Part shown: piece after piece, positions 38,872 to 47,155 of the stretch
Numbering within the stretch: position 1 is the first letter of the stretch
Layout of the letters: each line of letters opens with the position of its first letter
The notes under the pieces: generated by a model
Told to the model about the DNA's origin: nothing
Databases searched by the model: none
What the model saw: only the letters and a program-made list of their open reading frames with translations
Translations under genes and position numbers: made by a program
Assembly: GCA_035048485.1 (NCBI GenBank)
Contig: CM068590.1
Span: 3,270,593-3,334,592, forward strand
Length of the DNA: 64,000 nt
From: Pteria penguin
Lineage: Eukaryota; Mollusca; Bivalvia; Pterioida; Pteriidae
Reading direction: 5' to 3'

Positions 38872-39689
38872 AAACTAAACCAAACATGAGAAATACAAAT
38901 AATACAAACCAGAAAACAATAAAACTAAAATATAAATAAGTAGGTATAAATAGAAATAAATAATAAATAAAACATGTTTCAGGTGTTCAGGTTAATGGAA
39001 TCATGGGTTTTTCTTTCTCCAAAATTTACTCTTAATTCGTTCTCATGCTGATGCTTTCTCATTTAAACTTGAATTTATATGTACTTAACAACAGAGTCAG
39101 TACGACATATTTACCCCACGTCTCAAGCCACAAAAATGTCGTGAATCAAACACGATGAAAACTCTTCTAGACTTCCTTCTAAATCTGCTCACGTTAGTTT
39201 TCTTACTTGAACACAAATCACATTTTGATACTTTTTATTCTACATCTCGATAGGAATCAAATTTTATCGATATATTTACTACAGTACCATTCCACGAATA
39301 GATGCCTTCATATCTTCCCCGAAGGTCCGTACAATTAATAACCTCGTAAATTCTCCAGTGAAAAATGTTCGCGGGTTTCTCTTCTACATATCATACATCA
39401 TTACCCAGTAGATATGCATCAATTCATATTTACTCGATGATTTTATGTTACGATATGTTATTATTACGTTGCATTTTGACATTAATCCTACAATTTTTTA
39501 TTTTTATTTATTTATTTTTATTTTTTTTTTTTTTTGCGAAAAATATTTCTCGCGAATGATAGCAATATATCATTAATTTCTCAATTTTCCTTTATACTTA
39601 CCCAATTCTTTCAGAAACTCGTCAAAATTTTCACTCCTGTCTAACGACCATTTTCCCCCGAGAACAGACTCGATCTCCGATAAAGCCAT
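24180..39689 (-). CDS. FABP: Fatty-acid-binding protein family gene (4 exons, join)
   Basis: Spliced on the minus strand from 39,689-39,602, 28,982-28,813, 28,226-28,113 and 24,233-24,180. Together these give 423 nt of sense codons plus a stop, 141 residues. Intron phases are 1, 0, 0, the classical four-exon layout of the intracellular lipid-binding family; introns are about 10.6 kb, 0.59 kb and 3.9 kb. The family signature is seen at residues 12-29: GKWSLDRSENFDEFLKEL. It is followed by the helix-turn-helix lid (LNVVFRKMAGAAKP) and the beta-barrel strands, and ends VGDVVCVRVF. R115 (in FTRER) and R135 are placed like the two arginines that hold the ligand carboxylate. The usual tyrosine two residues after the second Arg is Phe (F137). 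No signal peptide, so a cytosolic carrier of fatty acids or similar lipids. The alternative first exon at 47,156-47,243 would give the same length. Ligand and subfamily cannot be told from the sequence. Confidence 0.88.
24411..24533 (+). repeat. (GAT)n and (ATT)n microsatellites
   Basis: GAT triplets to 24,437, then about 90 bp of ATT triplets with small interruptions, inside intron 3 of the FABP gene. Confidence 0.95.
24943..25080 (+). repeat. 33-bp tandem repeat with one CACGTG E-box per unit
   Basis: Four units beginning AATATTTGTCCGTGGTCACG stand in register. Each contains the palindromic E-box CACGTG, at 24,959, 24,992, 25,025 and 25,058, exactly 33 bp apart. The first two read TCACGTGA. 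A further CACGTG lies at 24,797. The array sits in intron 3 of the FABP gene, about 0.7 kb from exon 4. E-boxes of this type bind bHLH-ZIP factors (USF, Myc/Max, MITF/TFE, SREBP). A regulatory role is inference only. Confidence 0.85.
25433..25552 (+). repeat. 56-bp direct repeat, two full units plus a partial
   Basis: AGCCATCCATTGCATAACAT starts at 25,433 and again 56 bp later at 25,489. The third start at 25,545 is truncated after AGCCATCATG. The units differ at only a few bases. Confidence 0.9.
25824..25852 (-). repeat. Relic of a single minisatellite core unit
   Basis: AGCAGGAGACACTTATTCTT followed by CCTG matches the CAGGAGACGCTTACTCCTCC core found at 27,095 and 14,398. Confidence 0.5.
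26453..26850 (-). repeat. Dispersed repeat A, near full-length diverged copy (inverted)
   Basis: Read on the minus strand it runs from GACAGAGCACGGTTCACTTA through GATTATTTATAATTTTTAAA, CCTTTGATTGTGCTGCT and CCGTAAATCGGTTAA to TTTTGTCATACAGCATTGTC. Landmarks and order match 1,688-2,124. It lies in FABP intron 3, in the same transcriptional orientation as the gene. Confidence 0.7.
27085..27165 (-). mobile_element. Single minisatellite core unit within a dispersed element
   Basis: CAGGAGACGCTTACTCCTCC, then CGGGCACCTGGTCTCACCTC, TGAATTTCAGGGGTACGTG. The sequence after the core (CACCTCTGAATTT...AGGGGT) matches the typical bivalve element that carries this core. Confidence 0.6.
27605..28085 (+). 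repeat. ~125-bp composite minisatellite, about 4 units
   Basis: Each unit holds two related halves: AGGAGTAAGCTCCCCTGTTG with ACCGGTCACA, and AGGAGTAAGTATCTCCTACA with GACTGGCTACTACC. The halves are both forms of the dispersed core. The array lies in intron 3 of the FABP gene and ends about 28 bp from the splice donor of exon 3. Confidence 0.85.
28113..28226 (-). CDS. FABP: FABP exon 3
   Basis: Between acceptor TATTTTGTCAG and donor GTGAGT lie 38 whole codons (residues 87-124). They begin CNSKWEDGKLKTEA and end QSFTRERINDELVQ. This is the strand pair that in family members reads like WEGxKL...REINGDELV. At 114 nt it is 12 nt longer than the usual 102-nt exon 3, and the extra residues fall in a surface loop (VPVAEGKGKP). 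The 3' half is duplicated, decayed, at 4,973-5,071. Confidence 0.88.
28402..28491 (+). repeat. (ATT)n(TAG)n(GTT)n microsatellite
   Basis: Interrupted triplet runs inside the short intron 2 of the FABP gene. Confidence 0.9.
28813..28982 (-). CDS. FABP: FABP exon 2
   Basis: Between acceptor CTGTATTACAG and donor GTAAGT lie 170 nt. The first two bases complete the split Gly codon (residue 30). Then come 56 codons beginning LNVVFRKMAGAAKPVIEIKV, which are lid helix II and the first strands of the barrel, and ending EEYKETFEGLEMN. The spacing and the FxEE(F/Y)xET-like motif match FABP exon 2 (173 nt in vertebrates). Confidence 0.9.
28983..30072. other. Intron 1 of FABP, 3' part, unassigned
   Basis: No repeat or other exon recognised. 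The pyrimidine stretch expected before the exon 2 acceptor is weak. Confidence 0.45.
30073..30334 (+). mobile_element. TIR element C, copy 1
   Basis: Starts GTGAAACACTAATGCCCCCG and ends GATCCGAGGGCATAAAAAC, with ATGCCCYCGG-type inverted ends. The interior has AAGGTCATTGTCAAGGTCAA, GAGTATGCATGTCAAATCTG and GTTATAGCCAAGGTTA, then CAAACAGACAAACAAACGAA and GGACAAAAACAATATC. The order matches 44,565-44,815. I recognise it as a widespread molluscan interspersed repeat; the inverted ends suggest a MITE. Confidence 0.75.
30676..31390 (+). repeat. 60-bp minisatellite, about 11 units
   Basis: The central units (30,910-31,160) are close copies of a 60-bp sequence containing GGACATGCTAACACCAGCAT and CCCACTGACAGTGGATGTGG. 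Outer units are much more diverged and include GGGTGAACTAACTTCTC variants. A 60-bp period keeps frames open on both strands without coding evidence. The CACTGACxxxAGTGGATGTGxCCGG part resembles the GTCAxTGGGATCA / ACCGGTCACA parts of the 64-bp array. Confidence 0.85.
31391..32309. other. Intron 1 DNA, unassigned, with a core relic
   Basis: A worn minisatellite core (GGGGTGAACAGCTCCTGTTG, then ACGGACAACATC) lies at about 32,118-32,150. Otherwise nothing recognised. Confidence 0.4.
32310..32451 (+). mobile_element. (TC)n run and SINE tail fragment
   Basis: TC repeats at 32,310-32,346 are followed by ATACCTCTCACTTCCACCTC, GATAAAACTGCAAAATTGTT and GTAACGTAAAACATTAATCA, then CAACCAACCAACC. It aligns with the body and tail of the SINE at 42,117-42,288. 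The tRNA head is missing. Confidence 0.65.
32452..32830. other. Intron 1 DNA, unassigned
   Basis: Nothing recognised. Confidence 0.4.
32831..32882 (+). repeat. Poly-T/poly-G junction (T24G28)
   Basis: Twenty-four T followed directly by twenty-eight G. The G run is long enough to form stacked quadruplexes. Confidence 0.9.
32910..33091. mobile_element. MITE with TAAACAGAGTTAYTTCCCAT ends
   Basis: Left end TTAAACAGACTTACTTCCCA followed by TTTGG; right end in reverse TTAAACAGAGTTATTTCCCA followed by TTTGG. The arms are about 26 bp. The termini share CAGAGTTAYYTCCCAT with 6,049-6,204. Confidence 0.75.
33092..34050. other. Intron 1 DNA, unassigned
   Basis: Contains an A-rich run at 33,945-33,970. 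No exon or transposon recognised. Confidence 0.4.
34644..34745 (-). mobile_element. SINE tRNA-like head relic
   Basis: On the minus strand GACCGGGGTATAGCGAAGTT, then ACCGAGAGGTTCCGGGTTAG, gives A-box-like and B-box-like pieces with the GAGAGGT that also occurs in the SINE at 36,395-36,612. Too worn to fold. Confidence 0.45.
34791..34845 (+). repeat. (TC)n microsatellite
   Basis: About 27 uninterrupted TC dinucleotides. Confidence 0.97.
34860..35334. other. Intron 1 DNA, unassigned
   Basis: Nothing recognised. Confidence 0.4.
35335..35790 (+). repeat. Irregular pyrimidine-rich tract, about 450 bp
   Basis: The plus strand is dominated by C and T in irregular blocks such as TCTCCTCTTTCACTCACTCC and CCCTCTTTCTTATACTC, without a fixed period. 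It is a degenerated simple sequence with strong strand asymmetry inside intron 1. Confidence 0.7.
35909..35971 (+). mobile_element. Possible LINE reverse-transcriptase fragment (YADD)
   Basis: One frame reads KITVKFSLYADDGLYAPCLY. A hydrophobic stretch before YADD is the catalytic block of LINE reverse transcriptases. Only about 20 residues can be matched, and flanking translation does not extend the similarity, so chance resemblance remains possible. Confidence 0.35.
36395..36612 (-). mobile_element. tRNA-derived SINE of family S
   Basis: Read on the minus strand: GCAAGGTGCTTGGCATGTGA, B box GGGTTCAAGTCCC, then CTTTCGGGTGAGACATAACA, CGAGGTCCCGTGTTACGGTA, GGCACGTAAAAGATCCCTCG and CTGCTTCGGGTGGGTCCATT. 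The head and body order match 8,551-8,800. It lies in FABP intron 1. Confidence 0.75.
36613..37643. other. Intron 1 DNA, unassigned
   Basis: A 12-G run lies at 36,780-36,791. A GGGTCAAATGTCA sequence (minus strand, 37,114-37,126) resembles a DR1 nuclear-receptor site with one mismatch, possibly by chance. Confidence 0.4.
37644..37887. mobile_element. MITE with CAGTGGCGG ends, about 244 bp
   Basis: Left end CAGTGGCGGGTCCATGA; right end in reverse AAGTGGCGGATTTAGAGGG. Same terminal motif as 46,940-47,073. No target duplication seen. Confidence 0.6.
37888..39595. other. Intron 1 DNA with GAAA and TTA microsatellites
   Basis: GAAA-rich repeats at 38,265-38,348, TTA triplets at 38,819-38,871 and a T-rich stretch at 39,497-39,535. 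No exon recognised. Confidence 0.6.
39602..39689 (-). CDS. FABP: FABP first exon 1b (proximal)
   Basis: Starts ATG with A at -3 and G at +4. It encodes 29 residues beginning MALSEIESVLGGKW and ending DRSENFDEFLKEL, then one base of a split Gly codon before donor GTAAGT. The family signature G-x-W-x-L-x4-N-F-D-x-F-L is complete. The phase-1 donor joins correctly with exon 2 at 28,982. It is the nearer of two first exons, about 10.6 kb from exon 2. A TATA-like box lies about 65 bp before the ATG. Confidence 0.88.
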
Positions 39690-39750
39690 ACTCTCCTATT
39701 TTCCAAGAAAATCGAATATTATTTCTATTTTTCCTTAACGAGAGGAAATC

Positions 39751-39757
39751 TTATATA
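39751..39757 (-). promoter_or_regulatory. TATA-like box for FABP exon 1b
   Basis: Minus strand reads ACATATATAAG, with TATATAA 62-68 bases before the ATG. Transcription would start about 30 bases on and leave a leader of roughly 30-40 nt. The position is right, but the motif can occur by chance in AT-rich DNA. Confidence 0.4.
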
Positions 39758-39759
39758 TG

Positions 39760-40467
39760 TTTTAACTGTGACGAGCTTCACGATTTCCTTCCAACGAAAA
39801 TTATTAAAACTGTTCAACACAAAATCCTGAAGAATTCCGAAAGTACTGACGTTGCGATCGGAAGACCACTTTAAAATCACCGCTGACTAGAATGTTTCTA
39901 TCACCTAAATGGTGTACAGATTCGATTTAGAAAATATTTGATATTCATCACAGAAGAATTTTAAAACTAACTCGTCAGTCATTAATAATACGTCTTGGAG
40001 GCAAAGTATTGGAAACGACGGAGAGACCCCTCCAGCTACTACTGCGAATATATAGATAAAGCCGATAGACTTCCGCATGTCATGCTCCTTTTATAAAGTT
40101 TTCCCCGTACACCAATATTGACCACTTCATCATTTGACACGATTCCAATAGCCCGGATGTAATACTAACATAAAGTAGGGGAAATGTTTAATTGATCTAA
40201 GTATATAGAAAATAGAATTTCGCGAGAGCCTCCGTATGGGAAACATCTGGAGTCAGCAGTCGAGAGAGAAGTAGCGCGCTAATTGGAGAATTGTTCAAAG
40301 GCAATTTAACATGCAGATGATGAGAGCTGTCATTAATAAATATAACAGAATTATGAGTATAACCCGCGCCAAGGGTACTGATGTAAAACGGCACGTAGAT
40401 TATGTACAGCGCATGCGCGTAGATTTGTCAGTGTCCTGAGAACGGCACATGATTGTGACGGATGGGT
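39760..40467. other. Upstream region of exon 1b with a GCGCATGCGC site
   Basis: No repeat recognised. At 40,409-40,418 stands the palindrome GCGCATGCGC, an NRF-1-type consensus, about 720 bp upstream of the exon 1b ATG. Confidence 0.4.
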
Positions 40468-40560
40468 ATAAGCACGGTAGCTCAATTGTGAAAGCGTGCG
40501 CCTTGATAGAAGAAGGTTATGGGTTCGATTCCTGGGCATTTTTTGTCTCATGCCTGTTAC
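40468..40560 (+). mobile_element. tRNA-derived SINE head
   Basis: GCACGGTAGCTCAATTGTGA (A box), then GGTTATGGGTTCGATTCCTG (B box) at 40,515-40,534. The acceptor stem does not pair (the 3' side reads GGCATTTTTTG), so it is a SINE head and not a tRNA gene. Confidence 0.6.
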
Positions 40561-41404
40561 ATTCTGATTCTAAAACATAAATTCATATTTTCTATTCTTT
40601 GCCAAAAAAACAAAGGTCTGGCTCAAAGTTTTGGGAAAAAAATTATCCGGCCAAAGGGCCGGCAAAAAAAAAATAATAACAATAAATAAATAAAACAATA
40701 ATCCGGCTCCGAAATTGGGCAAAAAAAATTATTCAGGCCGGTGAAAGTCTTCTTGTCCCCCCCCCCCCTATAAAAATCCTTTGGCTTGACCTCATTAACG
40801 ACATTCCATACTACTTCACGGTTTATATATGAAAGTAGAATTTGAGATTACCTATATTTAGAGCTGATTTTATTTCCCGCCTAGAAACACATAAAAATCG
40901 TAAAAATTTAAGCAAAATAAAATTTCTCGCGAAGGCAAAGCAATATACCGCATTAAGAATTTTCTTAGCGTATGATGCAGGCCCTATATTGTTCTTAATG
41001 TATTCTTCTGAATATAATATCCCATTCTTAAAAGCTTCAAATAATAGTAATAATTATCTTACGAGTATTCATATATACCTATGTCATTTTTATGTGTCTT
41101 GAATTTTTGAAAGTGAAATGAAGTGAGGCAAGGACTTTATTTTCGTGCGAGATTATTCTCGCGAACGTCGATGTTGTTGAAGGGGAACCTTCTGTGGCCA
41201 CTAAAAATCTTTAGACATGTTCTGTAAAACACTATTTATTCGCGAGGACTTTATTTTAGCGTAATTTGGTGGACCATACGTACCCAGGGCACATATATCA
41301 AAAGTTCAGTTTTCAGTGCTATGCTGACCCGAAATCCACACTACAAATTTATTGTCATTAAAGTTTGTAAATTATTATTTAAAACTAGTGAGTATCTCCC
41401 TCAT
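40561..41404. other. DNA with TCGCGA-rich dispersed motifs
   Basis: Sequences such as TTCTCGCGAACG, ATTCGCGAGGACTTTATTTT and AAATTTCTCGCGAAG occur at 40,925, 41,155 and 41,240 (also 39,548). They resemble a molluscan interspersed repeat that carries TTCGCGA words. An 8-C run lies at 40,760. No gene seen. Confidence 0.4.
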
Positions 41405-41600
41405 ACATAGATCTGTCCATGGCTTTGTTCTTTGTCTTTTATTTCTACATCAATTTGGCAGTTAATTTGCTCTTCAAATATTTATACTTTAGATTTCCAC
41501 AACTGCAGTTTTGGGCATCACTGAAGAGACACAAGTTGTCGAATTACCCATACGATGCACTAAATTAGCACACGTACATATGTATTTATATTATTCAAAC
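41405..41600 (+). repeat. Dispersed repeat B, copy 2
   Basis: GCTCTTCAAATATTTATACT, GGGCATCACTGAAGAGACAC, AAGTTGTCGAATT and GATGCACTAAATTAGC follow the same order as 8,960-9,165. Confidence 0.65.
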
Positions 41601-42116
41601 TTTGTCGTAGTACCCTTGCTATTGCCAGTAAGACGAAGTCAAATACACGAGTGCCAAATAACTTTAATCTACAAACGTAATCGATATGATAAAAATCCGG
41701 AATAGAACTGAACCGTTACCCTTTCGCGGGGGAGACGCAATTCAAAACTCTTGCTCGGATGATGAAAAGAAAGTGTCATAATGCTCTGCACTCAAGCAAT
41801 ATTTTTCTCTTTAGAAGGTAAGTCGATATAAAGAAGATGACAAAACTATTGTTAAGTATTTTGGTCATACTACCCCATGCACTAGTCGCTAATAGTAAGT
41901 TAATCACTGCTAAAGTGCTGTTCTGGACTCGCTACGACCTCTTTGATCAACAAAAATACAGACTTAATTTCTTTGAAATCATCTTTGAAAATATAAATTG
42001 CTTACAAACCAATAAATATTAAGATGTAACTCATTTCGAAACTGTTAATTTTGGTACAAAATTATGAAAATCCTCTCCAAACAAAGGTCTTAAAATTGGT
42101 ACTACTATGATTAAGG

Positions 42117-42288
42117 GGCAGGCTTGGTGTAGTGGTTAAGCGCTTGGCTTGCGGCCCCGACGATCCGGGTTCGATTCCCGGGTTGCACCACTATGTTTAA
42201 GAGGTTGGTTACCTCCTGCTTCCATGTCGCGATATAACTGAAAAATTGTTGAAAGCGACGTAAAACACCAATCAACCAACCAACCAAC
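42117..42288 (+). mobile_element. tRNA-derived SINE with head, body and tail
   Basis: The head is GGCTTGGTGTAGTGGTTAAG with B box in a perfect T-arm: CCGGGTTCGATTCCCGG. The body is AGAGGTTGGTTACCTCCTGC, GATATAACTGAAAAATTGTT, GAAAGCGACGTAAAACACCA. The tail ATCAACCAACCAACCAAC is typical of molluscan SINEs. The T-arm is intact but no 7-bp acceptor stem forms in the proper register, so I do not call a tRNA. It looks younger than the other SINEs here. Confidence 0.8.
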
Positions 42289-43288
42289 TATGATTAAATA
42301 TCTCTAGTTTGACTCCAAATATGACTGACTACGGGAGGTAACTCCAATAAATTTAGACTCGGTGAAAACTATCTATACAGGTTGAGTTAGCGTACAGTTA
42401 GAATTGTCAGTGTAATTATTGAAGGACGGTGGTTTTCACTTGGCATTCCAGGCTTTTTCCCCAGACATTCCAGGTTCCTTCTACTATTTAACATTTGTCG
42501 ACACAATATAGATGAAATAAACAAAAAACAGTAATAAGACAACACGAAATATTAAAGATGCTATTTACACTGCAATTATAATGTGCATTTATCTGTATTT
42601 CCCACTTTGTTTTCATTTTTACCTTATGCTTTAGTTTGAATCTGTAATCTAAATCATTACTGCAGACAGCCAATGTCAAAATGATAATGGGCTAGAAATA
42701 ACTTTAAATCCCATAAGATTATATAAACGAAGGACAACAATTTGTAAATTCGAGTAAAAAGGGTATTCATTTACTACTATTGTACACATACTATAGTAAT
42801 AAACAGATGAAAATACTCTGGTGAAATAAGCAAACATTATCTGTAAATTGCTAATTAAAATGTCTTTCATTTCAACTCGATTCCGCCCTTACTTTCTCTA
42901 TGGGTCCTTGGTTACTCATTTTCTCCATTTAATCCTACTTTCTGATTTACCGCCCTTGTTAAGTCAACATTATCCATTACAAACCGTTGATGATGTCATT
43001 GTTTTGTTCTTATTTTTAAACCCCTTAATCGATAAAATTGGGACATATTGTTTTTTACCTGTCTGTTTCATTGTTGTCAACATCCCCATAACGTGAATCG
43101 CGAGAGATAAAAACTTCATATATGATATGCATACTCCACTGATAAAATCCTTTCAACTTATACCAAGGTCATTGACATCATGACCTCGACCTTTCACCTA
43201 CATTTTCAAAATTTGCCTTATTTTGGATTTTGTTACTGTAGGGGTCATTCGTGTTTCACAAACACATCATGTTCTTTCTTAAACCACT
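42289..43288. other. Unassigned DNA between the two first exons
   Basis: A single MITE-end-like GGGAGGTAACTC lies at 42,334-42,345. At 43,249-43,279 a reversed GTGTTTCACAAACACATCAT matches the outer left end of TIR element C. No FABP exon 2-4 found. Confidence 0.4.
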
Positions 43289-43886
43289 CTATAGTGGTCC
43301 ACGAATATGGTGGCGGTCATTGTATAGTTGTCCAGGAGTATGGTGGCGGTCAGTGTATAGTGGTCCAGGAATATGGTGGCGGCCATTGTATTGTGGTCCA
43401 GGAATATAGTGGCGGTCAGGGTATGGTGGTCCAGGAATATGGTGGCGGTCAGTGTATAGTGGTCCACGAATATGGTGGCGGTCAGTGTATAATGGACCAG
43501 GAATATGGTGGCGGTCAGTGTATAATGGACCAGGAATATGGTGGCGGTCAGTGTATAATGGAGCAGGAACATGGTGGGGCTCATTATATAGTGGTCTGGT
43601 CCAGGAATATAGTGGCGGTCAGGACACTGTGGTCTAGGAATGTGGTGGCGGTCAGTGTATAGTGGACCAGGAATATGGTGGCGGTCAGTGTATAATTGAC
43701 CAGGAATATAGTGGCGGTCAGGGTATAGTGGTCCAGGAATATGGTGGCGGTCAGTGTATAATGGACCAGGAATATGGTGGCGGTCATTGTATAGTAGTCC
43801 AGGAATATGGTGGCGGTCAGTGTATAGTGGTCCAGGAATATGGTGGCGGCCATTATCTAGTGCTCCAGGAATATGGTGATCCAGGA
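43289..43886 (+). repeat. 33-bp minisatellite, about 18 units
   Basis: The unit contains GTCCAGGAATATGGTGGCGG and CAGTGTATAGTG. The 33-bp period is a multiple of three, so frames stay open on both strands (Gly-rich on plus, Thr/Ile-rich on minus). No start context, splice sites or flanking coding sequence supports a gene. Confidence 0.92.
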
Positions 43887-44559
43887 ACTTGACCTATCTT
43901 TGATTCGCAAACCCTTCCACTTACCCTGACCTAGAGCTAGCGCAGTGGAATAGCACACTCGGTCATTAACGTCCACTTAGAGTCACTTATATTCCCTATA
44001 TGAGATTCCTTATCACAACTATCTCCCTCATTTGGTGGTTGTCTTAGGTAAGTTGCTGCTATGTGACGGACAAGATTGTAACCATAGCAACTCATCCAGT
44101 CAAAAATCTATATATTTCAATAGACTCTTTAATGTCTCTATGTGTATCGCTTATCACATTCGGGGTGTTAAAAAGGGACAAAACTCCAGTCAAGACTAAA
44201 AGATCGATGTTGTCCCCTGATCCAGACCCTGCGTCAGCGATGCTGTTATTCTATCTCCTATCTGCCATACGAGCTGTGGACATGGAGTGCATGTTAAACT
44301 CGAGATCTGCCACCCAGGATCGGTAGCCTGGGGTCATTCTAGGTCATCTTTTTCTCTGTATATGATTACACCAACGTATGAACACGAGCTTCGCGCAACA
44401 ACGAACATGCCCAAATATAATAGCGCGACTCGTTACACGATTTCGGAGAGGGATGGTGATATGGGATGAAAAAAACGCATGTTTTCATGCCTTCCCCGGG
44501 CGAAAGATTATGTGGAATATCTTTTCAGTTTAAATAAAAGGGTCAAGCAATTTTAAAGA
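43887..44559. other. Unassigned DNA
   Basis: Nothing recognised. Confidence 0.4.
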
Positions 44560-44564
44560 AAAAA

Positions 44565-44815
44565 CATGATGCGTTTGTGAAACACTATGCCCCCGGTGGC
44601 AACATGAATTTAGCATAAAGGTCATGGTCAAGGTTACGAGGTCAACGAACTTGGCGTAATTTGAAAGGGTTTTATAAGTAGAATATGCATGCTAAATATG
44701 AAGTCTCTTTCTCTCAAGGTTCCAACATTATAACAAAGGTTAAAATGACGACAGGAAGACAAACAAACAAACAGGACAAAAATAAAATGTCTCCGATCTG
44801 CCGATTTGGACGCAT
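44565..44815 (+). mobile_element. TIR element C, copy 2
   Basis: Starts GATGCGTTTGTGAAACACTA, TGCCCCCGGTGG. The interior has AGGTCATGGTCAAGGTTACG, AGAATATGCATGCTAAATAT, ACAAACAAACAAACAGGACA. Ends GATTTGGACGCATAAAAAC. Same order as 30,073-30,334. Confidence 0.75.
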
Positions 44816-45064
44816 AAAAACAGGAATAACTAATACAGTGTTCATTTATCACGAATACTATCATTAAATTCGTTTTATTTCTACCCAGTTTTAATCACGG
44901 TAGACCCTGTCTTTACGGTCACTTCTGTGAAGACATCACCTGTTTGTAACGGTCGCTTTTTAAGTCCCTATCTTTTGTAATTTCTGGTGAGATCAGCTTC
45001 ATTAGAAAGGTCACCAACATACGATGGGCCTTCTTACGTGTTCCCCTCGTTAAGCGTTATGCAC

Positions 45065-45098
<34 letters not shown>

Positions 45099-46934
45099 AA
45101 AGAAGAATAAGAAGAAATGTATCTCTTAATTCACTTCATTTTTGAGACGTTTCAACGTTACATAAACAAGTTCGCCTATATGTACGCCATTAATTAACAC
45201 CCCGGAGAATCATACACGGCAGACTGTAGCGGCCATTAGCATTGTCATATGTTGCTATCACCGTTATTCAACTTATTGTTACAGGTAGATATCTACGGAG
45301 AGACTTCTGTAATCGATGCGGCATCGTAGGTGTGATTGTTATCTCATTTATCGTCTTTGGTAAACTGATTCTGTGATCAGCACGTTACAAAGACAAACAG
45401 CTACATGTAGACGATTTCAACAGATTGTAGCATTTTGTTTTGTTTTGTTTTTTTTTTTTAATATTATTTCTTTACTTCTAAATATATGGTGTTTCAATTT
45501 ATCAATACAAAGTCATGTTTAAATTTAAATGTATATTATATAACGATATTATATTTCTTAATCATTGTTTATCTACTTACTTTATTATTGATGTTTTATT
45601 AATAGATAATCATGTAACTTTTCATTAATTTTCTATTTTTAGATTTAAAGATATTCATCCTCCTTCACAAATATTCGGTTTGAAAAAGTCGATGTTTATA
45701 TTTATATCAAATTAAATCCATCTTTATGTCAATTTTTATAATTTCTTCATTTATTTATTTATATAAATGTTATTTAGGGATTTTCATATTTCGATGAGAA
45801 CATTTTTGAAACCATATTCAGTTTCCAATTAAACATTGAAGCATGCATTTGAATAGACCCAGTGGGCAGATAAATACATACAAAAGGAGTGTGTAGCAGT
45901 TAATGTTTTATTCATACGTGTTACTGAAATTACGCTTTTAATCAGATAAACATTTGACGGCTGCCCTTGGGATACTTTTTCTGGTCTTTGTTTTTCCGTT
46001 CAGTGAAGCACGTTTTCTCCTCTCTTTGGGAACAACTGTTCTCGACGATTATGAAACGGTTCCTGTTAAGTAAGTATAGCAATCGGAACTTATCGAAAAG
46101 ACCGGAGAAGTTCCGATTTGTAAAATCGGTTTTGTAAAAAATACATGCAGATAAGCGCCCGAACACAGTTAAATTACATGCACATATGCATTCACTCATA
46201 CATGTGCAATCGTGAGCACGAACGTGACACTTCTAATAAATATAGAAATAAATAGATCTGGCGCGTCATCGAGAAAATCGTCATTTGATTACGTCATTGT
46301 GAAAAAATGTGTAATTGTTTAAGAAATCAATGATCACAAAATTCTTCAATAACAAGGCATATTAGGGATTGTGACCTAAATACCCCCTCCTTTCTTTTTT
46401 TTTTTTGGGGGGGGGGTCTATTTTGGAATATCAAAGGAATACTAATATTGATTCAGATTTAGGAGTAACAAAATACGATTTCCTTAAAGATGGTTAATAA
46501 AACAGGTCTTTGCATTCTTCTGCTCATGGCAGGCTCATAGGAACCAGGATTTTGAGAGGGTTCTGCCCCTGTCCCTCTCCTTTTTACACACACTTTTTCC
46601 ACCAATAATATGCATTAATCGGGGATTTTTTTTATCACGTTAAGAAACGGAACGAAATTATGAAATTCAAGGGAATTCAATCACCCCTTTCACTACTTTT
46701 GCGTTGCATGGGGTAGCAAACTTTACTTGACATGGTATATTTCACCCTTCCGAAAGTAGCACACAAATGTATCTGATATGACAGTCAAAGATGATTTGTA
46801 CCTACAACATTCTGCTCGTGTGGTAAGGGTACTAATTAGACCGAATTTTCATACACTGTCATCCCTGTATTGGAAATGCCAAGCATCATCGAAGATTCGA
46901 ACCCTGGATTTCCCGGATTTGAACTTCACTCACT
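44816..46934. other. Unassigned DNA with a (GAT)n microsatellite
   Basis: GAT triplets at 45,067-45,098, T-run at 45,449-45,460 and T/G run at 46,396-46,417. Searched for FABP exon 2-4 sequences on the minus strand; none seen. Confidence 0.5.
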
Positions 46935-46939
46935 AATGG

Positions 46940-47073
46940 CAGTGGCGGATTTAGAGGGGGGCCCGGGGGCCGCCCCACCCTACTTTTGGTCATTGCACCA
47001 AAAATGGCTGAGTAGTTCAGCTAATACACATGTGCCCCCTACCCCCTTTTCGGAAATCCTGGATCCGCCACTG
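46940..47073. mobile_element. MITE with CAGTGGCGGAT ends and 5-bp target duplication
   Basis: Left end CAGTGGCGGATTTAGAGGGG; right end in reverse CAGTGGCGGATCCAGGATTT. AATGG stands immediately on both sides (46,935-46,939 and 47,074-47,078), a likely target-site duplication. It lies in intron 1, about 80 bp downstream of the exon 1a donor. Confidence 0.8.
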
Positions 47074-47155
47074 AATGGCTCCATCAGATCGAGACTCCCT
47101 CAGATTTGCTTCTATATATTCGAATCAAAACTCCATCACTACACTAAAAACTCAC

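Noticed and set aside
40468..40545. A second tRNA-like gene
   Set aside because: The acceptor ends do not pair and the 3' side runs into unrelated sequence.
42117..42191. A tRNA gene (strong B box, perfect T-arm)
   Set aside because: No 7-bp acceptor stem or regular anticodon arm forms in register, and SINE body and tail follow directly. It is a SINE head.
43180..43662. A 160-residue Gly-rich protein
   Set aside because: The frame is open because the unit is 33 bp. Both strands are open, which points to repeat structure and not coding.
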